Assembly (NCBI GenBank): GCA_012959525.1
Contig: DUDB01000051.1
Span: 60,192-124,191 of the forward strand
Reading direction: 5' to 3'
Source of the DNA: Planctomycetota bacterium
Lineage (GTDB): Bacteria > Planctomycetota > UBA1135 > GCA-002686595
Length of the DNA stretch: 64,000 nucleotides
This document shows positions 43,180 through 51,799 of this stretch, piece by piece. The position numbers and the translations under genes were made by a program. Under the pieces are notes generated by a model, which worked only from the letters and a program-made list of their open reading frames with translations, made no database searches and was not told where the DNA came from. How positions within the stretch are numbered: position 1 is the first letter of the stretch; every line of letters starts with the position of its first letter.

Positions 43180-44023
43180 ATGAGCAACACACAGAACGCG
43201 AACCCTAACCAGCAGCTGTGGGAAAAGGGTTATTTCACCACGATCGCAGAGGCCTTCATGCGTGTGCCTGGTTCAGCACTCGTTGACTCGCTCGGCATAA
43301 CCCCGCAAATGCGCGTCCTCGACGTCGGATGCGGCGACGGAACAACGGCACTACCTATGGCCAAGCACGCCGCTGATGTGCTTGGCATCGACATCGCAAG
43401 GAATCTGGTAGACGCGGGCAACGCACGCGCCGCAGCGGCAGGCCTTAAGAACCCGCGCTTCGAGCATGGCGATGCAAGCGCGTTGACCGATGTTCAAGAC
43501 GACACCTTCGATCTGTCGATCTCCATCTTCGGGGCCATGTTTTTGCCCAAAGCCATTTGATGTGACCCGCGAATTGGTCCGCGTCACAAAGCCAGGTGGC
43601 CGTGTCATTATGGGCAACTGGATCCCCAACGACCCAACGTCGTTCGTCTCCGATATCCTGAAGATCAGCTCCGCATTTACCCCACCACCACCCGAGGGGT
43701 TCATCAGTCCTATGCTCTGGGGTGTCGAGGACGAAGTTCTTGAACGATTCGGTAGCGCCGGTGTAGCCCCTGACCGGATCACCATGGAACAAGGCACCTT
43801 CGAGTTTGTCTCTGATACCCGTGGCCCTGATGACTGGGTCAGCATCATGCGGGACTACTATGGACCGACCATGAACGCCTACGAGGTAGCGCGGACATCC
43901 GGCAAGGAAGCGGAGCTCCACCGTCAACTCACGGAGTTAGCACACTCACACAACTGCACATCCGGAAGTGGCCTCCGAGTTCGTGCCACCTACTTGCGGG
44001 TCACGGTAGAGCTACCCGCCTAA
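43180..44023 (+). pseudogene. SAM-dependent methyltransferase, split by a frameshift near 43550
   Basis: Two overlapping frames together make one class I methyltransferase of about 280 residues. The first part (43180-43560) carries the SAM-binding motif VLDVGCGDGTTALPMA and the DLSISIFGAMFLPK segment, then stops. The second part resumes in the next frame as PFDVTRELVRVTKPGGRVIM, the expected motif following a FLPK junction, and runs to 44023. The break lies in a TTTTTGCCCAAAG stretch, so a one-base insertion or a sequencing error is the simplest cause. Base composition looks lower in GC than the neighbours. It sits between the two propeller paralogues on the opposite strand. Confidence 0.8.
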
Positions 44024-44057
44024 GAGCCTGCTGCCTCCCTGGCACGGCCATGCCCGA

Positions 44058-45476
44058 TCAGTCCGTGAACATCACCTGCAGGCCATCGGACAGGCTGCTG
44101 CCCGCTCCTATCCCTTTGTCCCGGTACCAGTACTGGAACTGCCACACAGAGCCAGGAATGAAGGAGCCCTGCTTTGCGAGGGCTGTGTTGTCCACGGGGC
44201 AGAACGCCACGCCTGCCTGATTGCTCTTCATGATGCCCAGGCGAAAGAGCTTCGGTCCACCCACACACCGATAGCCACCGCCTAGGGGCACCATGGTGGG
44301 CGCTGAGCCGTAGAAGAAGAGGCCGAATTCGTCCACCGGGAGATAGTCGCACCGCAGCGCAAGATCGTTGGCCTGAACGCTGACCGATCCCGAATGGCTC
44401 ATGATGGCTCCGGTGCCAACCGAGTTCCTGCTCGTGATGCAGAAGTTCATGGCCCCGGGGTCGATGCGGTACATCACGCCATCACCGAGGCTCGCGTAAA
44501 ATGGTGTTCCGTCCGGCTTGTGCATGACCACCGTCGGCAAAGCTGCGCCAACCGAAATCGGCACGCGCTCGCCCGAGCGGGCAAACTCCACAACTGATCC
44601 CGAGTCGGGAGCAAACCCCGTGACCGGGTCGAAAGAGGAGGCAAGTTCGGTCACGACCAGGCGGCCATTAGTCGGGTCGTAGTCAAATCCCGTCACCAGG
44701 GTGAGGCCATCCTTCTCGATGGAGAGCTGCTTACCAGCATCAATCGCGTAGATCTTGGCCAAGCCGGGCAGGAACGGGAAACCCGTCAGCGTGGACACGC
44801 GCAGGGTCTTTCCGTCCCATCGTAGGCGGGTAGGAACAGCGTCGATGATCGGCGGACCAACGCTCGTCGGGTTGGGCTCTCCTGGAATATCGAGGTACAC
44901 CGACAGGCTGGCGGTCTTGAAGTCATACCGGACAACCGCGTTGGCCCCCGCGTCCGCGATGAAGAGGTTGTTCTTGCGCCCAAGAACCACGCTAAAGACG
45001 TTGCTGTCCGCATACCCCTGGGACGCCATATAGGCACCCACCGGAATGATCTCCGCGATGTCGGCAGCGGTCAGCGGCGGCATGCCCAGAGACCAGGGCG
45101 TGGCGTTCAGGTCAAAACGAACAACCGTCGAATTGAGCGCAGGATCGAGAGTTTTCCCCAGCGCAACATAGAGGTTGTTGTTCGACAGGGTGGCATCGTG
45201 AGGGCCCGACGCGAATCCCTCAGAGATGATGGAAGGTAGAGCTGCGACCACCGTCTGCCGATTGAATGTGCCGTCCTCCAGAAAGGTCACACGGCCGTCG
45301 TTGGCACCCGTCCCAGCCTCGGAGACAATGAACCCTGATCCCATCGACGAACCCTGCACACCATGCATACCGGTGGGACTGAGGAAGCCCGAGTGGTGGT
45401 TTACCGTGACCTGGGCGGATGCGACCGCGCCAAGCCCAATCAAGAACGCGAGTGGAGCGAGAAATCGAGTGAGCAT
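44058..45476 (-). CDS. ScyD/ScyE-like secreted beta-propeller protein, copy 2
   Basis: This 472-residue protein is a close paralogue of the one at 41474, with the same length, order and motifs: signal peptide MLTRFLAPLAFLIGLGAVAS, LGRKNNLFIADAGANAVVRY, FDYDPTNGRLVVTELASSFD and the C-terminal domain from NFCITSRNSVGTGAIMSHSG to SLSDGLQVMF. The pair must come from a gene duplication, with the methyltransferase placed between the copies. The shared C-terminal domain may be an export or attachment module, which is inference from its recurrence. Confidence 0.8.
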   Translation of the reverse strand: MLTRFLAPLAFLIGLGAVASAQVTVNHHSGFLSPTGMHGVQGSSMGSGFIVSEAGTGANDGRVTFLEDGTFNRQTVVAALPSIISEGFASGPHDATLSNNNLYVALGKTLDPALNSTVVRFDLNATPWSLGMPPLTAADIAEIIPVGAYMASQGYADSNVFSVVLGRKNNLFIADAGANAVVRYDFKTASLSVYLDIPGEPNPTSVGPPIIDAVPTRLRWDGKTLRVSTLTGFPFLPGLAKIYAIDAGKQLSIEKDGLTLVTGFDYDPTNGRLVVTELASSFDPVTGFAPDSGSVVEFARSGERVPISVGAALPTVVMHKPDGTPFYASLGDGVMYRIDPGAMNFCITSRNSVGTGAIMSHSGSVSVQANDLALRCDYLPVDEFGLFFYGSAPTMVPLGGGYRCVGGPKLFRLGIMKSNQAGVAFCPVDNTALAKQGSFIPGSVWQFQYWYRDKGIGAGSSLSDGLQVMFTD

Positions 45477-45655
45477 GGGGATTGGATTGGAGAAACGTGA
45501 AGGAGGATCCCCGCCTACGACAGCGAGACTTCCATGGACCGATCTATTGGAGTCTCCCCCGGTATGTGCGTTGAGACAGGGCCGAAATTGCCGTTTTTAA
45601 TAGGAATTCCCGTATTGACCCGCGGTGTGGGCTCAGTACCTCGGGAAGCCCGCTC

Positions 45656-46870
45656 CTAATTCTCGCTGGGGAGAATCCGAGCTCGGAGAATCTCACCCGG
45701 CATGAACATCCCCGACTCCCCCATGGGGACTCGCAGGGCCAACCCGTAGGCGGGACTGGCCGGATGCGGCCAAAGACGCTCAGGGAGGAGTTCGGTCTTG
45801 GGTGAAAGGCTGGCGATCTTGGTCTCCAGCGAGCGCCGTTCACCTGCCCGCAATTCAACGCTTCGTCCCACCAGGGACTCTCCGCTGGCCACCTCGGGGT
45901 CAACAAAAACAACCGCCTCCCGGGCAGCGCTTGCGGTGACCAACATAACGGCACGCCCCGCCATGAGGGACTGGCCCTCTCCCACATACAACGCCGACAC
46001 CTGACCGTCGATCGGCGCCTGGAGATTGAGCGCGTCCCGCTCCAACTCCAACTCGGCTATCACTAACTCTTGGACCCTTATCGCCGCCTCCAAGGCTCGC
46101 GTGGCGGCCGGAATCCGAGGCAGGTCCATAGCTCCCGTCGCGGCGGGAAACCCCCTTCGTATCTCCGCGGTGCGCTCGACAGCCTGAAGTAGCTCTTCTC
46201 GCTGGCCGGACAGCCGGGCAGCCGTGCCTCTGTTCCTCTCCTCGGCCTGCCGTAATTCCAACGCCAGATCTGCGGCCTCCGCCTCCCAGCCCGTGCCGTC
46301 CTCTGCCAGCCTCGAAGCCCGCAGGTGCTGAGCCTGCAGCAAGTCGGCGCCGACCTCATCTGAGGCCAGCTGGACTTCAAGCTCGAGCACCCCCAAACGC
46401 AGATCGGACTCATCAAAGGAGGAGCGCAACAAATCGCCCTCCATCCGCATTCTCAAGGAATCTGCGTCACTCGTAGCTTCCTGCGCTGCCAAACTCTCCG
46501 CTTGCTGTTGCTCCGCATCCGCTAGTTCACGAGCATCAGCAATCTGAGCCCTCAAGCTCAGGACCTCGGCGTTCGCCGTGGCCAGACGGGCCTCCAGTGG
46601 GCGCGGATCCAATTGGGCAACCAACTCTCCCTTGCGCACCTCCTGGAACGCCCGGACCAGGACCACCCCCAGGACCCCCGAGCTGGGTGTGGACACCTCA
46701 TACTCGACGGGGGGGACCCAGGCCCGGTGCTCAAGCGCAACGGGGCGATCTCGTAGCAGGGCCACACACAGCGCGGCCGTGGCCAGCCAGACCAAGCCAA
46801 CCAGGGGACCGCGGACGAAGGCACTCAGCCTCTGGTCGAGCGGGATGGGAACTTTGGTAACGGCAGTCAT
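45656..46870 (-). CDS. HlyD-like membrane-fusion (adaptor) protein
   Basis: This 404-residue protein has one N-terminal membrane helix (about 23-41), a first beta/lipoyl half-motif (SSGVLGVVLVRAFQEVRKGE), a long coiled coil (about 95-280, Ala/Glu/Leu-rich) and a second lipoyl half (LNLQAPIDGQVSALYVGEGQ), then a C-terminal beta domain. This is the standard adaptor layout of HlyD/EmrA-type proteins. It is the last gene of a three-gene operon, and its start overlaps the DUF4956 stop (TAATG). No inner-membrane pump or TolC is adjacent. Confidence 0.85.
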   Translation of the reverse strand: MTAVTKVPIPLDQRLSAFVRGPLVGLVWLATAALCVALLRDRPVALEHRAWVPPVEYEVSTPSSGVLGVVLVRAFQEVRKGELVAQLDPRPLEARLATANAEVLSLRAQIADARELADAEQQQAESLAAQEATSDADSLRMRMEGDLLRSSFDESDLRLGVLELEVQLASDEVGADLLQAQHLRASRLAEDGTGWEAEAADLALELRQAEERNRGTAARLSGQREELLQAVERTAEIRRGFPAATGAMDLPRIPAATRALEAAIRVQELVIAELELERDALNLQAPIDGQVSALYVGEGQSLMAGRAVMLVTASAAREAVVFVDPEVASGESLVGRSVELRAGERRSLETKIASLSPKTELLPERLWPHPASPAYGLALRVPMGESGMFMPGEILRARILPSEN

Positions 46871-47574
46871 TAGATTTCGATGTTCTCGTCGCGCAGGACC
46901 AGCGTCACGTCCCCAATTCCTTCCAGTCCGCGCATGTCCTGGACCAGCTCGTTTCCTCGCTTGCGATCCCTCAAGCGCACCTGCTGCACGTACTCCACCT
47001 CGTCGCCAGTATCATGCACAGTGACAACGTGAAGGTCTTGGCAGTACCGGGTGAATACACGCTTCAGGAGGTCCCCCACCCCAGCTCCGCTCTGAAGTCC
47101 GCTCATCCTGTAGGACAGGTGCCCATCAAAATGGCTCCTCACACCAAAGCGCGTCACATGCAGCCACACGGCAAGCAGCAACAGAAAAGCCCCTCCCACA
47201 AGCGCCACTGCAATACGCTGCGACCCGATCGCCATACCCAATACCAGCGTCAGGAACACAAAGGCAGTGTCGCGAGTGTCCTTCAGGACGTTTCGGAATC
47301 GGATGATGGCCAATGCACCCATGAGCCCAAAGGCGGCAACAACGTTGTTGCCGATGACGAACATCACCAGGGTCGCAATCACCATCAGGTAGACCAACGA
47401 CTGGCAGAACGAGCGGGAATAGGACAGACCCGCATGGGTCTTGGTGTAGACCCAAGCCGTCAACTGCCCCAGGGTTAGGGCTAAGAGCAGTGACATCACA
47501 AGCCCCTGTAGGGTGGGCGGAGGCGCCATACCTGTCGCGTCAAGTTGACGGAATAGTGACTCGAAGTCGTTCAT
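46870..47574 (-). CDS. DUF4956-family membrane protein
   Basis: This 234-residue protein has about four helices in the first 145 residues and a soluble C-terminal domain. The family core is VVAAFGLMGALAIIRFRNVL followed by KDTRDTAFVFLTLVLGMAIG. DUF4956 proteins are commonly encoded next to VTC-domain polyphosphate polymerases, as here: the start overlaps the stop of the polymerase gene by four bases. The biochemical role is unknown; a partner in polymer handling at the membrane is suggested by the constant pairing. Confidence 0.88.
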   Translation of the reverse strand: MNDFESLFRQLDATGMAPPPTLQGLVMSLLLALTLGQLTAWVYTKTHAGLSYSRSFCQSLVYLMVIATLVMFVIGNNVVAAFGLMGALAIIRFRNVLKDTRDTAFVFLTLVLGMAIGSQRIAVALVGGAFLLLLAVWLHVTRFGVRSHFDGHLSYRMSGLQSGAGVGDLLKRVFTRYCQDLHVVTVHDTGDEVEYVQQVRLRDRKRGNELVQDMRGLEGIGDVTLVLRDENIEI

Positions 47575-48317
47575 TGGGCATGCCTATGCTCGGCTCCACC
47601 AGCCGCGGCGATAGAGCGGCTGAGGGAGAGGACATACTTTGGAATCGAAAGGTTCTCCAAGTTCATTTGGCCGACCATCGCCGCGATCCAATGCGGGCAA
47701 TTGTCCGTGAACTTGACCTCCAGGATCACTCCCTCGGTAGGCGTTGTTGACCATCCCGTCCCTCCCAAGGACAGGTCCCCGTCGTGTGTGGCCTTGAACA
47801 TCACCTCGCTATCCAGGGTGATCCTGACGGGGTCGCGCCCGACAGACTCGTAGGCCTCCCGTTCATAGCGGACGCGGATTACCGAGCCCGCGTCTAGACG
47901 ACGCATCTCACTGATGAACTCCGCAACCCCTTCATCCGCATCCTCCATGTCCATCCTTCCCCCCCGCAGGAGGGCCTGGGCGCCCGCGCGGGAGACGCGC
48001 GCCCTCACCTTCCGAACGACCTGGTTGGCGCGCCGCTTGATCTCCAAGTACACCGGGGTGCCCGGCTCATCGCTGTAGGACCGGATCCGCAACTTGAAGC
48101 GGTCCTTGTGACCCTCCACCGTAGTTCTGTACAGATCGTGCGCGCGTGTGTCGAGGTACAGGCTCGAGATCGGGTAGCTGTTGCCGTGTCCCAGTCGTGC
48201 GAACTGATCTGGCTGAACGAAGGGCCCGATCGCCTCCCGTATAGCCCTCAACTGGCTCGGATGGAGCCAGTACTTCAGCTCGTATCGGGACGAGAGGGTA
48301 CGGTCAGTGAAATCCAT
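47571..48317 (-). CDS. VTC-domain polyphosphate polymerase-like protein
   Basis: This 248-residue protein has the triphosphate-tunnel (VTC) fold. RYELKYWLHPS, SLYLDTRAHDLYRTT, RFKLRIRSYSDEPGTPVYLE, IKRRANQVVRKVRARVS and GVILEVKFTDN supply the basic and acidic residues that line the tunnel. ATG at 48317 is preferred over a TTG four codons upstream. It heads a tightly overlapping operon with DUF4956 and the HlyD-like gene. Polyphosphate as the product is inferred from the family; other tunnel substrates cannot be excluded. Confidence 0.85.
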   Translation of the reverse strand: MDFTDRTLSSRYELKYWLHPSQLRAIREAIGPFVQPDQFARLGHGNSYPISSLYLDTRAHDLYRTTVEGHKDRFKLRIRSYSDEPGTPVYLEIKRRANQVVRKVRARVSRAGAQALLRGGRMDMEDADEGVAEFISEMRRLDAGSVIRVRYEREAYESVGRDPVRITLDSEVMFKATHDGDLSLGGTGWSTTPTEGVILEVKFTDNCPHWIAAMVGQMNLENLSIPKYVLSLSRSIAAAGGAEHRHAQ

Positions 48318-48654
48318 TGGGAGGGCCAAACCTAAGGGGCCACTGGATTATAAACCCCTTTGCCTCCTTGGGCAGGCCTCCACGCCCGGGTGGAGCAAAA
48401 TGGGACCCCAAGAAGTTCCCGCACAACTCCGCCCAAAACTCAATCGCCGAATTTGCTTGTAGTTCTGGTGATTTGCCGCCATCCCAGCTCATCACCAGAG
48501 CGCGGGGGGGGGGCTCCGCCAACGGAGCGGGATTGCGAGAAGAGGTCCTGGAGTTGCGGCAACACCCCCAATCGGGTCGGCCTGCCCCCGAGGCGATGCA
48601 ACCCATGCCCGGCCCTGCCCCCGTCTGAGTCGAGATGGTACACCCTCCCCCTCC
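48318..48654. other. Intergenic region between divergent polyP operon and aminotransferase gene
   Basis: This stretch of about 330 bases has no supported gene. It holds a ten-G run (48504-48513) and two inverted repeats described separately. It should contain the promoters of both divergent units, but no -35/-10 pair was convincing. Confidence 0.6.
48464..48528. promoter_or_regulatory. Two inverted repeats between divergent operons
   Basis: TCTGGTGAT (48464-48472) and ATCACCAGA (48491-48499) are perfect 9-base arms with an 18-base spacer. A second hairpin, GCTCCG-CCAA-CGGAGC, lies at 48513-48528. Either could be a regulator site or an mRNA leader structure for the gene at 48655. Confidence 0.45.
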
Positions 48655-49530
48655 GTGTCCTTCCCTCACCACGAGCTCTTCGCCATCGGCATCGGTGGCC
48701 CGATTCCCCTGGCCTTCCCCCAGGGCCTCGTCTCCCCGGAGCACGTGTTCGATGGCCTGCCTGCGGGAATCTACGAGGCGCTACGGACGTTCGAACACAA
48801 CCGGTTCATTGGTCTCAAGGCGCATCTAGACCGTGCCCAACGGTCCATGCAGCAGTTCGGGATGTCTACCCCCCTGGAGACCCAAGGCCTGCGCAGCGCG
48901 CTGCATACCATCGCGACCGGGTTCGCAGGCAAGGACGCCAAGATCCGCATCGACTTTCTCACCAGCGCCGCCACTGCGCTGGGTACCGACTGCCGCGTGA
49001 TTGCCCTCGCCAGTGAGCTAAGACTCCCCGGTGCGGAAACCTACGCAAGGGGTGTGTGTTCTGAGCTGGTCGACCAGTTGAGGCGCAACCGCCCACAGAT
49101 CAAGGAGTCGAGTTGGGTCGTGGATCGTAGGCCGGCGGGGGGAGGAACCCCGACAAACTACGAATCCGTCCTCGTGAGCCCCGATGGGATGCTGCTGGAG
49201 GGGGTCATGAGCAACTTTTTTGCGGTGAAGGGGGAGAAGGTCATCACGGCACCGGAGAGCGGGGTCCTGCCTGGGATCACGCGTGGAATAGTCCTTGAGC
49301 TCGCGCGCAAGCTCGGCCTGCCGTGTGGCGAGCAGCCCATCCAACGAGGCGACATTTCCTCCCTCCAGGAGGCTTTCTTTAGCACCTCTGTGCGCAGCAT
49401 CGTCCCTGTCGTGAAGCTCGACGGGACGACCTTAGGCTCAGGAGTTCCGGGGCCGGTGACGCTGCAGCTGATGGAGGCCTATGGCGACTACTGTCGCTCC
49501 GAGGCCCGCCCGGCGGAGCCTGAGGCCTGA
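48655..49530 (+). CDS. Class IV PLP-dependent aminotransferase
   Basis: This 291-residue fold-type IV enzyme is in the group of branched-chain and D-amino-acid aminotransferases and ADC lyase. The likely PLP lysine is in RPQIKESSW, in the position of the family's 'K(T/S)..Y' segment. SPDGMLLEGVMSNFFAVKGE and TAPESGVLPGITRGIVLELA are hallmark blocks binding the cofactor phosphate. GIYEALRTFEHNRFIGLKAH is the N-terminal domain signature. It starts with GTG. The substrate is not clear. The end overlaps the convergent DUF423 gene by 43 bases. Confidence 0.88.
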   Translation: MSFPHHELFAIGIGGPIPLAFPQGLVSPEHVFDGLPAGIYEALRTFEHNRFIGLKAHLDRAQRSMQQFGMSTPLETQGLRSALHTIATGFAGKDAKIRIDFLTSAATALGTDCRVIALASELRLPGAETYARGVCSELVDQLRRNRPQIKESSWVVDRRPAGGGTPTNYESVLVSPDGMLLEGVMSNFFAVKGEKVITAPESGVLPGITRGIVLELARKLGLPCGEQPIQRGDISSLQEAFFSTSVRSIVPVVKLDGTTLGSGVPGPVTLQLMEAYGDYCRSEARPAEPEA

Positions 49531-49919
49531 GGCCTGGCCCCCAAGGCCCAGCAGGCCCATCCACCAAGAAACGCCACTCCGCCCAGAGGGGTCACGGCAC
49601 CCAAGATGCGAGGCCCTCCAAGGGTCATGGCGTACAGACTGCCCGAGAAGAGAATGATCCCAAGGGTGAAAAGCCATCCCACCCGGGTCGCGGTGGGGTC
49701 GGGCCCAGAGCCGAGAAGTGCCCTCTGGCCCAGAATCAACAGGGCCAGGGCGTGGGCCAGCTGGTAGTGCACCCCGGTGTCCCACCAGGCGAGCTGCTCA
49801 TCGCCCACCAACGTCTTGAGCTTGTGCGCCCCGAACGCTCCCAGCGCGACGGCCAGGAAGGCCAGGATTGCTCCCGCACGGGTCCATGAGGCTGGCTTGG
49901 CTGTTTCTGAATGATCCAT
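49488..49919 (-). CDS. DUF423-family membrane protein
   Basis: This protein of about 143 residues is a four-helix membrane protein with the DUF423 pattern LAVALGAFGAHKLKTLVG, then WDTGVHYQLAHALALLILG, FTLGIILFSGSLYAMTL and AVTPLGGVAFLGGWACWAL. The function of the family is unknown. I start at the ATG at 49919 (MDHSETAKP); one two codons upstream is possible. It overlaps the end of the aminotransferase gene. Confidence 0.85.
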   Translation of the reverse strand: MDHSETAKPASWTRAGAILAFLAVALGAFGAHKLKTLVGDEQLAWWDTGVHYQLAHALALLILGQRALLGSGPDPTATRVGWLFTLGIILFSGSLYAMTLGGPRILGAVTPLGGVAFLGGWACWALGARPQASGSAGRASERQ

Positions 49920-50233
49920 GGCCACAAGGTAGGGCCGGAGACCCCCAGGCTCCCAGAATGAGACTGTCTTTCTCTAATGGCTGCCGAAGAAATGGGTGGG
50001 GGGAAAGGGGTGGAGGAAAGGTCTATAAGGCCCAATCACGCCCAGCCCCGGAGCCCTCCGCCGGATCGCGCATTGTTTTCCTGACCACCCCCACTCCCAC
50101 GCACCCTCCGCTGGGCCCCTTATAATCACGTAGCGGCTCTGCCCATCCTCCCAGGGTGGGGATCGGCCGCCCTGTCCCGCCCCAGGTCTCCCAGCCGAAA
50201 GCCGGACACAACACCGCTCCCCAAGGTCCATTC
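49920..50233. other. Intergenic region upstream of secreted esterase
   Basis: This 314-base region holds no supported gene, although an in-frame open extension of the esterase reaches back to 50156. A consensus-like TATAAT lies at 50121-50126, about 110 bases before the preferred start. No matching -35 element is present at the usual spacing, so it is only a weak candidate. Confidence 0.4.
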
Positions 50234-51739
50234 ATGAAAAGCCCCTCGCTGCTCCTTCTCGCATGCGCCCTCGCCTGTTCGGGCTTGGCCTCTGCGGCAC
50301 AGCGGCCCACCCACAAGGCCCATGAGCCTCTGAGGGCAGGAGGCCGCTTCGTGCAGGTCCCCCAGAAGCTGGCTGTCCATAGCGGCGGTGGCTCCCAAGA
50401 CGGGATCCTGCGTGGAAGGGATGGGGAGATACTCGGCAGCGAGGAGGATCCCGAGGCCGCCCTCGGAGGCAGCTTTGGCAACCCCTTCGGCCTTCAACTG
50501 CAGGCCAACCTGGTGGGCCGGAACCTAGTCAACTTCACCATCGACTCGGCCCAGATCGCTGGCAGCACATGGAGTGAGTCCTTCCTGGTCGGCTTTCCCA
50601 ACAATCCGGTACAGCCCACCCCCGTGCTGGTGCTCTTCCATGGCTATGGCGAGACTCCTCAGGACGTCCTGGCCAACTCGGACTTCTTCGAGATGGGTAT
50701 GAAGCGTGGGTGGATCGTCATCGCCCCGCTGGGTGCCCACACGTACAACTACGGGATCGAGTACTCCCAACTGAACGTTGAGGCCGCGCTTGAGATGTTG
50801 GCCGGCACGATTGCCCCCAGCCTGGGCTTGACCGTCGATGCGGACCGGTTCTATGCCGTGGGATTCTCCATGGGGGGCGGGGGAGCGGCCAGCTTCGTCG
50901 CCCGTCACGCAGACACCTGCGATGGGTTGCACTTTGCGGGAGCCGCGATTCACACCGGCTCAACCTCCTTGAGCTACACCTACTGGTCCACGCCTAGCAT
51001 TCAGAGCACATTCGACAGCGCGCTGATGTTTGGCGGGCCGCCCAACGACCCCACCCTGACCTTCGACTACACACGTTGCTCGGCCTCGGACATCGACTGG
51101 ACGACGGGCCTGGTGGACCCCGCTACCGACATGGTGCGCGATCTCACGCACATGCCCGTCTTGAGCTACTACGCAGATCAAGACCCCAACGCCACGCTGA
51201 TAGCCCAGACCACTGCGACCCATCACCAGTTCCGAAAACGCGGTGGCAAGGGGAGGTTGATCCACTCACCTCAGAACAAACACGACTGGCAAACGCTGAA
51301 GGAGCGCCGCGTCTTCCGCATGTTCCGGCATGCATTCCAGGCGCCCACAACTCTTACGCGCACCCTCGCTGATCGCGACGGTGACTGGCACGGGTTCAAC
51401 ATCACACAAGCCACGGCTCGCGTGTTCTCGCCATTCCGCTGGGTTGTTTTGCCTTCAGCGAACAGCTTCGTGGTGGACGAGGTCGCCAACATTCAGAACC
51501 TCAAGTTGGCCCGGCCCACCGATGTGGGTTTGAACCCCGATGCCGACCTGGAGCTCATCTTCGACAGTGCCGATCACGTGCCGCTCGAGATTGTGATCGG
51601 TGAGATTGATGACCAGCCCAGCGATGTGTGGCTCGCCGGCGTACCCACCAGCAGTTGGTCCTACGATGCCGCCAGCAAGGAGCTCACGCTCTTCGAGAAT
51701 GGTCAGGGCAACTACCTCAAGTGGACCGTGTTTAACTAG
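50234..51739 (+). CDS. Secreted alpha/beta hydrolase (esterase/PHB-depolymerase-like)
   Basis: This 501-residue exported protein has a signal peptide (MKSPSLLLLACALACSGLAS) from the ATG at 50234. The hydrolase domain contains PVLVLFHGYGETPQDVLANS (oxyanion region) and the nucleophile elbow AVGFSMGGGGAA; a likely acid is in LSYYADQDPNA and a histidine in NKHDWQTL. A C-terminal beta domain of about 110 residues follows. The arrangement resembles feruloyl-esterase/PHB-depolymerase-like proteins, but the substrate is unknown. Confidence 0.85.
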   Translation: MKSPSLLLLACALACSGLASAAQRPTHKAHEPLRAGGRFVQVPQKLAVHSGGGSQDGILRGRDGEILGSEEDPEAALGGSFGNPFGLQLQANLVGRNLVNFTIDSAQIAGSTWSESFLVGFPNNPVQPTPVLVLFHGYGETPQDVLANSDFFEMGMKRGWIVIAPLGAHTYNYGIEYSQLNVEAALEMLAGTIAPSLGLTVDADRFYAVGFSMGGGGAASFVARHADTCDGLHFAGAAIHTGSTSLSYTYWSTPSIQSTFDSALMFGGPPNDPTLTFDYTRCSASDIDWTTGLVDPATDMVRDLTHMPVLSYYADQDPNATLIAQTTATHHQFRKRGGKGRLIHSPQNKHDWQTLKERRVFRMFRHAFQAPTTLTRTLADRDGDWHGFNITQATARVFSPFRWVVLPSANSFVVDEVANIQNLKLARPTDVGLNPDADLELIFDSADHVPLEIVIGEIDDQPSDVWLAGVPTSSWSYDAASKELTLFENGQGNYLKWTVFN

Positions 51740-51741
51740 AG

Positions 51742-51799
51742 CGGGCCGCACCCATGATTGGCAGCGGCCCGGCACCATCCGCTAGAGAGCTGCTCTAGC
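51742..51799. terminator. Two hairpins between convergent genes, possible bidirectional terminator
   Basis: CGGGCCGC (51742-51749) and GCGGCCCG (51764-51771) form a perfect 8-base stem around a 14-base loop. GCTAGAG (51781-51787) and CTCTAGC (51793-51799) form a second 7-base stem overlapping the stop codon of the vWA gene. Neither has a T run, so factor-independent termination is uncertain. Confidence 0.5.
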
